Assembly: GCA_944386335.1 (NCBI GenBank)
Contig: CALXAQ010000105.1
Location: 1 to 7,973, forward strand
From: an uncultured Clostridia bacterium
Lineage (GTDB): Bacteria > Bacillota > Clostridia > TANB77 > CAG-508
DNA: 7,973 nt
Direction of reading: 5' to 3'
In this document: positions 1 to 5,343 of the stretch, piece by piece
How positions within the stretch are numbered: the first letter of the stretch is position 1
How the letters are laid out: each line of letters starts with the position of its first letter
Made by a program: the position numbers and the translations under genes
The notes under the pieces: model-generated
Seen by the model: only the letters and a program-made list of their open reading frames with translations
Told to the model about the DNA's origin: nothing
Database searches by the model: none

Positions 1-1
1 A

Positions 2-121
2 GAGGCTACCGATAGTATTCCAAATCTTGGCGGATTGCGTCCTTGTATTCTTTTAAGGTCCGATATTAAAATAACAGGAGGAGATGGAAAAGGACCAAAT
101 ACAGCTTATACATTAGAGTAA
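2..121 (+). CDS. C-terminal end of an unidentified protein (5' end outside window)
   Basis: The frame starting at base 2 is open from the window edge to a TAA at 119-121 and gives 39 residues. The tail contains GGLRPCILLRSDIKITGGDG and ends shortly after in TAYTLE. From memory, a Gly-Leu-Arg-Pro stretch followed by a Lys-Ile-Thr-Gly-Gly-Asp-Gly turn is common at the C-terminus of clostridial surface or pilin-like proteins, where the consensus is roughly LRPVVSLKSxxKITGGDG. That resemblance is the only functional hint. The other two frames on this strand hit stops early. A possible terminator follows about 50 bases downstream, which supports this being the end of a transcription unit separate from yifB. 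Confidence 0.55.
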   Translation, partial: EATDSIPNLGGLRPCILLRSDIKITGGDGKGPNTAYTLE

Positions 122-170
122 ATACAAAGACAATATTTGCTAAGCATACTTAACAATAATTTTAGATAAT

Positions 171-226
171 AAAACTAGTTAAAAATTCTCAAGTAAAATG
201 GAGCAAATTTGACTAGTTTTTTATTT
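171..226 (+). terminator. possible rho-independent terminator
   Basis: A 9-base perfect inverted repeat (AAAACTAGT at 171-179, ACTAGTTTT at 212-220) encloses a 32-base loop in which short AAAT/ATTT pairs can form. A T-rich tail follows the second arm. The stem is AT-rich and the loop long, so the call is modest. It lies between the end of the partial gene and the yifB promoter, where a terminator is expected. Apart from this and the promoter I see no gene between 122 and 468. Confidence 0.4.
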
Positions 227-377
227 ATATTTTTGAATATAAATATAGTTTTATTAATTAAAAAATCAACGAGATTAGAAGAAATCAATAATATAGAAAA
301 ACCAAATAAAAAATAAAAGAGAATATGGCAAATGTGATAATTTTTTTCAGCAAAAAGATAAAATTTATAAAAAACTA

Positions 378-406
378 TTGACATAAAATGTAAAAAATGG
401 TAGTAT
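378..406 (+). promoter_or_regulatory. sigma-A-like promoter of the yifB-dprA-yraN operon
   Basis: A perfect -35 box TTGACA (378-383) is followed after 17 bases by TAGTAT (401-406, 4 of 6 matches to TATAAT). Transcription would start near 413. This rules out the upstream ATG at 397, which lies inside the promoter, and supports the yifB start at 469. Confidence 0.6.
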
Positions 407-468
407 ATACCAAATTTATTCTAATGGATTTTATTCAAAATCTAAATTTCCAAGAAAACGAGGTAAAA

Positions 469-1116
469 ATGTTATCTATTATAAAAAGTATGTCCTTACA
501 GGGATTGGAAGGATTTTTAATTGATGTACAAGTAGATGTATCAGCAGGAATGCCTAATTGGGAAGTAGTAGGGCTTCCAGATGTGAGCGTAAAAGAGGCA
601 AAAGAAAGAGTAAGAACAGCTATAAAGAATTCAGGGTATGAATTTCCTAGTAGGAAGATTGTCATTAATTTGGCACCTGCAGATATAAGAAAAGAAGGTT
701 CTTTTTATGATTTGCCAATCGCAGTAGGAATTTTAATCGATTTTGGAGAAATTAAAGAACAATTTTTAGATAAAACAGTTATTCTAGGAGAACTATCTTT
801 GGATGGTAAAATTAATCATGTAAATGGAGTTTTGCCTATGTGTATAGAAGCAAAAAAATTAGGGATGAAAAGAGTGATTTTATCTCAAAAAGATGCAGAA
901 GAGGCAGCTATCATAGAAGATATAGAAGTAATAGGAGTAGAAACATTAAAACAAGTAGTACGATATTTAAACCAGAAAGAGAAAATAAATTGTACAAAAA
1001 CAGATGTACACTCTTTGTTCATAAAAGAACAAAAATATTTATTAGATTTTTCAGAAGTAAGAGGACAAGAAAATGCAAAACGAGCGTTAGAAGTAGCTGC
1101 AGCACGGATCACATAA
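469..1116 (+). CDS. yifB: YifB/ComM-family AAA+ ATPase, N-terminal part (frame broken)
   Basis: This is the N-terminal ChlI-like (Lon protease domain 2-like) half of a YifB/ComM 'Mg chelatase-like' protein. In competent bacteria ComM is a hexameric helicase that promotes branch migration while incoming DNA is integrated. The start at ATG 469 gives MLSIIKSMSLQGLEGF, the usual beginning of the family, and has GAGGT just upstream. The in-frame ATG at 397 lies within the promoter. Family signatures include VVGLPDVSVKEAKERVRTAI and INLAPADIRKEGSFYDLPIA, then SEVRGQENAKRALEVAAA, which should lead straight into the Walker A loop. Instead the frame meets TAA at 1114-1116 because of an extra base at about 1105. 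The remainder of the protein is encoded two frames away from 1131 onward. The whole gene (469-2003) would be of normal family length, about 510 residues, if both shifts were removed. Either a pseudogene or sequence error. Confidence 0.85.
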   Translation: MLSIIKSMSLQGLEGFLIDVQVDVSAGMPNWEVVGLPDVSVKEAKERVRTAIKNSGYEFPSRKIVINLAPADIRKEGSFYDLPIAVGILIDFGEIKEQFLDKTVILGELSLDGKINHVNGVLPMCIEAKKLGMKRVILSQKDAEEAAIIEDIEVIGVETLKQVVRYLNQKEKINCTKTDVHSLFIKEQKYLLDFSEVRGQENAKRALEVAAARIT

Positions 1117-1130
1117 TGTCCTTATGACGC
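1105..1130 (+). other. two +1 frameshifts flanking the start of the YifB Walker A loop
   Basis: Up to 1104 frame 1 reads VAAA. Dropping C1105, bases 1106-1129 read GSHNVLMT in frame 2. Dropping C1130, bases 1131-1154 read GVPGSGKT in frame 3, and the protein continues from there as MLARR. Joined, this is the expected family sequence leading into the P-loop (GVPGSGKT). Each shift is therefore one extra C placed directly before GGA. Neither is in a homopolymer, and the net +2 does not restore frame. Confidence 0.8.
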
Positions 1131-1154
1131 GGAGTTCCAGGATCAGGAAAAACT

Positions 1155-2003
1155 ATGCTAGCAAGAAGAATTCCGTCTATCTTACCAAATTTAACCTTTG
1201 AAGAAGCTTTAGAAATTACAAAAATTCATAGTATAGCAGGAATGTTACCAAACCAAGTGCCAATTACTACAATAAGACCATTTAGAGCACCACATCATAC
1301 TATTACAATAGGCTCTTTAGTAGGAGGAGGAAAAATACCTAAACCTGGGGAAATTAGTTTGGCACATTATGGAGTGCTATTTTTAGACGAATTAACGGAA
1401 TTTCAAAGAAGTACATTAGAAGTATTAAGAGGACCGTTAGAAGATAGAATAGTAAATATTAGTAGGGTAAATACTAGTTTAACTTATCCCTGTAATTTTA
1501 TGTTGGTAGCTTCTATGAATCCGTGTCCTTGTGGGTATTATGGATCCTCTGAAAAACAATGTACTTGTACTGCAGAAATGGTTAGAAAATATATGGCAAA
1601 AATTAGCGGACCATTGTTAGATAGAATAGATATACAAATAGAAGTTTGCCCTGTTAAATATGACAAGTTAGAGCAGAAACAAGAAATAGAAACGTCGGAA
1701 ATAATAAAAGAAAGGGTAAATAAGGCAAGAAAAATCCAAATAGAAAGATATAAAACACAAGGTATTTATGCAAATGCAGAACTAACACCAAAACTAATAG
1801 AAAAATATTGCCAATTAAATAAAGGCTCTAGAGAAATGATAAAAAAAGCTTTCTCTCAATTTAATTTAAGTGCAAGAGCTTATTCTAGAATATTAAAAGT
1901 AGCTAGAACAATTGCTGATTTAGAAGAAAAACAAAGCATAGAAGAAAAGCATATAGCAGAAGCAATACAGTATAGAAATTTGGATAGAAAGTATTGGAAA
2001 TGA
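1155..2003 (+). CDS. yifB: YifB/ComM-family AAA+ ATPase, C-terminal part (frame broken)
   Basis: This frame carries the AAA+ ATPase core and C-terminal domain of the same protein. It is open from before the Walker A motif GVPGSGKT (1131-1154), so ATG 1155 is only the first internal Met (in GKTMLARR) and not a true start. Visible features, numbered from that Met: the family stretch FRAPHHTITIGSLVGGG (about 43-59), Walker B-like LFLDEL (75-80), a Cys cluster NPCPCGYYG plus CTC (Cys124, 126, 136, 138) typical of YifB, GPLLDRIDIQIE (152-163), and the C-terminal 'Mg chelatase' helical domain with LSARAYSRILKVARTIADLE. It ends in YWK and TGA 2001-2003. The dprA coding frame begins within about 30 bases. 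Nothing downstream of 1131 is broken, so the ATPase core is intact apart from the two upstream shifts. Confidence 0.85.
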   Translation: MLARRIPSILPNLTFEEALEITKIHSIAGMLPNQVPITTIRPFRAPHHTITIGSLVGGGKIPKPGEISLAHYGVLFLDELTEFQRSTLEVLRGPLEDRIVNISRVNTSLTYPCNFMLVASMNPCPCGYYGSSEKQCTCTAEMVRKYMAKISGPLLDRIDIQIEVCPVKYDKLEQKQEIETSEIIKERVNKARKIQIERYKTQGIYANAELTPKLIEKYCQLNKGSREMIKKAFSQFNLSARAYSRILKVARTIADLEEKQSIEEKHIAEAIQYRNLDRKYWK

Positions 2004-2030
2004 GAAAAAGACACCTATAAAAAATACGAT

Positions 2031-2946
2031 ATGAAGAAAGAAGGAAAAACAAACGCAAATTATAGAGTTAGAAAAGGAAAATATACAGTTTCCAAAACGA
2101 CTAAGAAGTTTAAAACAATGCCCCTCTAAGATTTATGTAATAGGAGATGTTACATTATTAAATGCAAAACAAACATTAGGAATTGTAGGAACTAGACAAT
2201 GTACACAATATGGAAGAAAAGTAACATATCAATTCGCCAAAAGCTTGTCATCTTCTGGCATTTGTGTGATAAGTGGCATGGCAGAAGGAATTGATGCAAT
2301 AGCACATCAGACGGCTGTGGAGCAAAAAGGGAAGACGATTGCCATTTTAGGTAGTGGATTTTATCATTTATATCCACCAGAAAATGAATGGCTTTTCCAC
2401 AAGTTGCTAGCAAATGGTGGATGTCTCTTAACAGAATATGCTCCTAATACAGAAATAGATAAGAAAAACTTTCCTAAAAGAAATAGACTAATTAGTGCAT
2501 TGTCAGATGAGGTACTAGTGGTAGAAGCAGCATATAGAAGCGGAACAAGTATTACAGTAAAATATGCTAAAGAAATGGGCAAAAAAATTTATGCGGTTCC
2601 TAGCAATATAGATAGTAGCAAAGGAGTAGGAACAAATCGATTTATACGAGAAGGAGCAATATTGGTAGTGACGCCACAGGATATTTTAGAAGGGAAGAAA
2701 AATCAAAATATAAGAAGGGAAGATAGAAGAGAAACTATACAAGAAACCAAAATAAAAGATATACCTAAAGAATATACATCTATTTATAATCTGTTAACAG
2801 ATAAACCTTTGCATGTGAATGAAATTACAAAGAAATTACATAAGTCTATACAAGAAATTACTTCAACATTAACAATAATGGAATTAGAAGGGTATGTTTT
2901 ACAAATACAAAACAATTCTTTTATAAAATTAAGGAAGGAAGAATAA
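2031..2946 (+). CDS. dprA: DNA-processing protein DprA, 5' end disrupted
   Basis: DprA (Smf) binds incoming single-stranded DNA and loads RecA during natural transformation. The Rossmann-fold domain is clear: IVGTRQCTQYG, SGMAEGIDAIAHQTAVEQKG, AILGSGFYHLYPPEN, NFPKRNRLISALSDEVLVVE, RSGTSITVKYA and AVPSNI, followed by the C-terminal winged-helix region (YTSIYNLLTDKPLHVNEI). The coding frame is open from after TGA 2032-2034, and conserved residues (ELEKENIQFPKRLRSLKQCP) begin near 2065. No ATG, GTG or TTG occurs in frame before TTG 2245, which would cut off the first conserved strand and the GTR loop. An ATG at 2031 lies one base out of frame; removing one G from the GG at 2043-2044 gives MKKEEKQTQIIELEKEN and restores the gene. 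I prefer that reading, at about 304 residues. The usual N-terminal SAM-like domain is absent. An ATT start at 2059 is a weaker alternative. Confidence 0.85.
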
Positions 2947-2950
2947 AGCT

Positions 2951-3304
2951 ATGTATTATAAACAAAAAATTGGAAAGATAGGAGAAGATATCGCTACTCA
3001 ATTTTTAAAAGAAAGAGGGTATGAAATAGTAGAAAAAAATTTCATGGCAAAACAAGGAGAAATAGATATTATAGCAAAAGATAAAAAAGAATTAGTTTTT
3101 GTAGAAGTTAAAACAAGGACAAATAAGCAATATGGAAATCCAATAGAAGGAGTAAATTTATTAAAGCAAAAGCATTTAATAGATACAGTAAAATATTATC
3201 TATATAAAAAACATTTGGAAAATAACCTTGTTAGATTGGATGTAATAGAAGTATACTTTTATTCTTCCGTCTATAGGATTCACCATATTAAACAAATTAT
3301 ATAA
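2951..3304 (+). CDS. yraN: YraN family (UPF0102) nuclease-fold protein
   Basis: A 117-residue protein of typical length for the YraN/UPF0102 family. The family has a restriction-endonuclease-like (PD-(D/E)XK) fold and no firmly established role; it is often found beside rnhB, dprA or yifB. The nuclease-like signature is present: IGEDIATQFLKERGYEI at about 10-26, then GEIDII (Glu37, Asp39) and FVEVKTR (Glu52, Lys54), and later RLDVIEVY. The start at 2951 is four bases after the dprA stop and is served by the purine-rich AAGGAAGGAAG at 2931-2941, inside the end of dprA, so the two are probably translated from one message. The gene is intact, unlike its two upstream partners, and ends 16 bases from the convergent Nudix gene. 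Confidence 0.9.
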   Translation: MYYKQKIGKIGEDIATQFLKERGYEIVEKNFMAKQGEIDIIAKDKKELVFVEVKTRTNKQYGNPIEGVNLLKQKHLIDTVKYYLYKKHLENNLVRLDVIEVYFYSSVYRIHHIKQII

Positions 3305-3318
3305 ATAGGTTTTGTTTA
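3289..3318. terminator. weak bidirectional terminator candidate between yraN and the Nudix gene
   Basis: AAACAAA (3290-3296) and TTTGTTT (3311-3317) form an inverted repeat with a 14-base loop between two convergent genes. One further T-A pair extends it. The stem is short and AT-rich; the main support is its position across the only gap between the two stop codons. Confidence 0.25.
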
Positions 3319-3320
3319 TT

Positions 3321-3743
3321 TTAAATATATTGAAAAACTTCTTCTGGATATAAGATTTTTTTCCCGTCTTTAAAGTCCTTTATATCTATCCATTTAGCAA
3401 TACTATTTTTACCTTCATCTAGAATATGATATTCTTCTTGGTAATCTTCATTAGGGATATCTACTGCATAGTAAAACACTATTTCATGTGCTGATTTGCC
3501 TTGATAAGTAAAGATATTTTCAGAGGTTCCGAGAAATTCTTTTATGGTAATAGTACTTCCAATTTCTTCTTTAAATTCTCTCCTTAAGGCATCTGTACTT
3601 TTTTCTAAAAATTCTATGCCACCACCTAAACAGCGATAGAAAGTTTGTTTTTTTACAGTATCAAAGCCTTCTCCAACTAATAATTTACCATTTCTTATGG
3701 CAATGCCTAAAACAATAGGACGTATTTCTTGAAATTTATTCAT
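3321..3743 (-). CDS. Nudix hydrolase
   Basis: A 140-residue Nudix-fold pyrophosphohydrolase, a family that hydrolyses nucleoside diphosphates linked to another group and often cleans up damaged or surplus nucleotides. The Nudix box GX5EX7REUXEEXGU is complete: Gly41, Glu47, then REFKEEIG at 55-62, with Ser63 in place of the usual last aliphatic residue. The N-terminal strand (RPIVLGIAIRNGKLLVGEG) and a late strand (SIAKWIDIKDF) also fit the fold. The substrate cannot be told from sequence. The start is well fixed: AAAGGAGG precedes the ATG with about 8 bases between. It has its own promoter at 3778-3806 and is the last gene of the minus-strand block. The closest likely match is the general 'NUDIX domain-containing protein' of Firmicutes. 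Confidence 0.9.
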   Translation of the reverse strand: MNKFQEIRPIVLGIAIRNGKLLVGEGFDTVKKQTFYRCLGGGIEFLEKSTDALRREFKEEIGSTITIKEFLGTSENIFTYQGKSAHEIVFYYAVDIPNEDYQEEYHILDEGKNSIAKWIDIKDFKDGKKILYPEEVFQYI

Positions 3744-3768
3744 ATCAAAAACCTCCTTTAAAAATTTA

Positions 3769-3969
3769 TTAAAAATAATTATAAAAGCAAAGGAGAGGAT
3801 TTACAAGAGAATTCAGTAAAATTATAAAGTTTTTTAAAAATATATGATATAGTTGAAGATATAAACAGAAAGAAATGAAAATTGTTATGAAAATAGAATT
3901 TATTTGGGTAAGTATAGCAACTTCTCTAAGAAATTCTTGCTTTTCTTTTATATTGTATATCTTTAGCAT
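3769..3969 (-). pseudogene. 66-codon frame, possible remnant of a GNAT acetyltransferase
   Basis: The frame begins with a textbook ribosome site (AAGGAG, 5 bases, ATG), and the ATG overlaps the last codons and stop of the HIT remnant, so translational coupling is likely. The first 20 or so residues (MLKIYNIKEKQEFLREVAIL) look like a normal soluble protein. They resemble, from memory, the opening of a clostridial GNAT acetyltransferase group. The rest becomes Phe/Ile/Leu-rich (FITIFISFCLYLQLYHIF), with only NFIILLNSLV hinting at a GNAT strand. I infer a gene that lost its body by deletion or frameshift. The alternative is a small membrane protein with one hydrophobic segment at about 25-55. 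The Nudix promoter lies inside its 3' end. Confidence 0.4.
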
Positions 3970-4178
3970 AGAAACTCCTTTTTTAAAAGATGTCGGATTT
4001 CAACAATTTTTTCTTTGTCTTCTATATAATTTTTTCTTGGTTTAACAAAATTTTTTGAACCTCTTTTTTCAAAGCTATATCGAGGGATCAACTGAATATG
4101 AAAATGATTCATTAAGCCATCACACATAGTACATAGATAAACACTTTCAGCATTATAAGTATTTTTTAAAATAATCAT
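3963..4178 (-). pseudogene. C-terminal half of a HIT-family protein
   Basis: The 71-residue frame contains NHFHIQLIPRY, the histidine-triad active-site motif in its His-x-His-x-Gln form, followed by GSKNFVKPRKNYI, which fits the C-terminal segment of clostridial HIT proteins. HIT proteins are nucleotide hydrolases or transferases of about 110-160 residues. Here the N-terminal half, which forms the rest of the nucleotide pocket, is missing. The same frame is open only a little further upstream, to a TAG near 4205. ATG 4178 has no ribosome site. A good purine-rich site (AGAAGG) does stand near 4203-4208, followed by an ATG whose frame ends after six codons, so an original start with an internal deletion is plausible. 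The 3' end overlaps the next frame's ribosome site and start. Confidence 0.6.
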
Positions 4179-4247
4179 AACTTTTTGGTTAACATAAATT
4201 ACATCCTTCTATTTTGTTTTTTAATATTCTTGAAAAAAGGTAGCTTG

Positions 4248-4751
4248 TTATATTTTGTATTTAAATTTAATTTGTGGAAGACCGTCATTATCTGAGTCTT
4301 CATCTATTTTTACAATTTCTCCACCCATTTTCTCATAAAATTTTTGAGCATTAAAATTATATTTGTGGCAAGAAATAAAAAATTTATTCACACCTTTATT
4401 TTTTATATAGTTAAAGGCTAAGTGAAATAATTTTTTACCAATACCTTGTCTTTGATAATCTTTTTTTATATAAAATAATCCAATTTCTTGTTTGTAATCT
4501 TCAAAAGGTCTAGAGGGTTTTCCAAATTCAATATATCCTATAATTTTGTTATTACTAATAGCTACATATAATTCTTGATTAGGATTATGAATATAATTTT
4601 TAAATTTTTCTTCATTTTTTAAATAATCATAATTATCTATTTTGCTATCTGGATAAATTCCTCTATAGGTAGTTTCCCATATTTCTTTTTTTAGTAAAGA
4701 CAACTCTTTACAGTCAGTAAAAACTGCCTTACGTATTTCTAGTCTTTCCAT
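4248..4751 (-). CDS. GNAT family N-acetyltransferase
   Basis: A 167-residue GCN5-related N-acetyltransferase, which moves an acetyl group from acetyl-CoA to an amine; the acceptor is unknown. Supporting sequence: an N-terminal IRKAVFTDCKELSLL and IWETTYRGIYPDSKID (24-39), the strand IIGYIEFG (70-77), the acetyl-CoA-binding motif A with YIKKDYQRQGIGKKLF (94-109, pyrophosphate loop QRQGIG), and the motif B region HKYNFNAQKFYEKMGGE (129-145). Full family length with no breaks. The start has AAAAGGTGAT upstream, matching the GGTGAT end of the anti-16S pairing region. The start lies three bases after the stop of the VOC remnant, so it was probably the downstream gene of a two-gene unit with it. 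Confidence 0.9.
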   Translation of the reverse strand: MERLEIRKAVFTDCKELSLLKKEIWETTYRGIYPDSKIDNYDYLKNEEKFKNYIHNPNQELYVAISNNKIIGYIEFGKPSRPFEDYKQEIGLFYIKKDYQRQGIGKKLFHLAFNYIKNKGVNKFFISCHKYNFNAQKFYEKMGGEIVKIDEDSDNDGLPQIKFKYKI

Positions 4752-4754
4752 AAA

Positions 4755-5090
4755 TTAAATCACCTTTTCCCCTAAATCTTGTAAAGATCCTAGCAAATAT
4801 CCATTAGGATCTTATATTAAAAATCCTTTATTTCCTAGTAATTTATTATCTTGTCTATACCAGTTTTCTTCAATATCAAACGTTATTTTATAATTTAAAG
4901 TTATGATATATTTTATTTAAGTTATGAACTTGTAATTGAAAATTTTTTCAAACTAATACCTCATAAACTTTGTTAATCATTAATATAGTATCATGTTAGA
5001 GAACAAACATCAATAGTAAAATTTTAGTTTTCCCATTTATATAAAGAGTTAAATATTCTAAATCTTTTAACAGATCAAAATTTAGCATAA
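4755..5090 (-). pseudogene. decayed VOC/glyoxalase-fold (bleomycin-resistance-like) gene
   Basis: Reading the minus strand in shifting frames recovers a VOC-family protein. The C-terminal frame gives FDIEENWYRQDNKLLGNKGF, LI, stop, then DPNGYLLGSLQDLGEK and a final TAA at 4755-4757. It is close to the family ending FLIQDPDGYLLRFxEDLGEK. The internal TAA (4812-4814) is one C-to-T change from the Gln codon expected there. Around 4893-4902 the frame shifts; upstream the next frame reads NFQLQVHNLNKIYHNFKL, the usual strand and helix before the FDIEE segment, with a TGA at 4948-4950. Further up, NFTIDVC-like residues resemble the SLKFYIDVL helix of the N-terminal half. The upper limit near 5090 is approximate. 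It cannot make a full protein. Its end is coupled to the GNAT start, which would explain why the block lost its first gene. Confidence 0.65.
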
Positions 5091-5103
5091 GAAAAGCTAT
5101 TAG

Positions 5104-5217
5104 CAAAATGTCTTTAAACAAAAGTATTTAAAGTTATTGAAAAAGTATAAAATGGAGTTAACGGAAATGTATATCAAAGAAGGAAATGTTTATGATGAAT
5201 ATTTTAGAAGAAAATGA
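5104..5217 (+). pseudogene. unidentified C-terminal gene remnant upstream of the methyltransferase
   Basis: After TAG 5101-5103 a plus-strand frame runs 37 codons to TGA 5215-5217. It reads like real coding sequence rather than AT-rich noise, for example KMELTEMYIKEGNVYDEYF near the end, with charged and aromatic residues spaced as in a helical soluble protein. The only internal ATGs (5152 and 5167) have no ribosome site, so it is more likely the tail of a lost gene than a small gene. I do not recognise the family. Its stop codon overlaps the -35 box of the next promoter. Confidence 0.3.
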
Positions 5218-5247
5218 TTGACAATAAAAACGAATGTTTGATATATT
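5218..5247 (+). promoter_or_regulatory. promoter of the restriction-modification genes
   Basis: TTGACA (5218-5223), an 18-base spacer, then TATATT (5242-5247, 5 of 6 matches). Transcription would start near 5254, leaving a leader of about 90 AT-rich bases before the methyltransferase start. I see no clear operator or control-protein box in that leader. Confidence 0.55.
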
Positions 5248-5343
5248 AATAGTAATATTTTTTACAAATAATTGTCGACTTATAGAAAAAAAATAAATTT
5301 TATGATATAAAATAATTAACTGAAATAAAGGAGACGTATTTTT

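Noticed and set aside
175..384. 69-codon minus-strand frame rich in Phe, Ile and Leu
   Set aside because: No ribosome site before its ATG, it overlaps the terminator and ends against the yifB promoter, and its hydrophobic composition is what AT-rich noise gives.
397..468. 24-residue N-terminal extension of YifB from ATG 397
   Set aside because: It lies within the TTGACA promoter and the family starts at MLSIIKS (ATG 469), which has a ribosome site.
435..1127. Frames of 75-95 codons overlapping yifB on both strands
   Set aside because: Shadows of the conserved yifB frame with no initiation signals and no family resemblance. The 840-1127 plus-strand frame briefly covers the bridging GSHNVLMT but is otherwise out of frame.
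1105..1130. Programmed ribosomal frameshifting in yifB
   Set aside because: Two separate +1 shifts would be needed within 26 bases, with no slippery run, rare-codon stop or stimulatory structure, and no such control is known for this family.
2192..2582. Minus-strand frames of 72-73 codons inside dprA
   Set aside because: Antisense shadows of strongly conserved DprA motifs.
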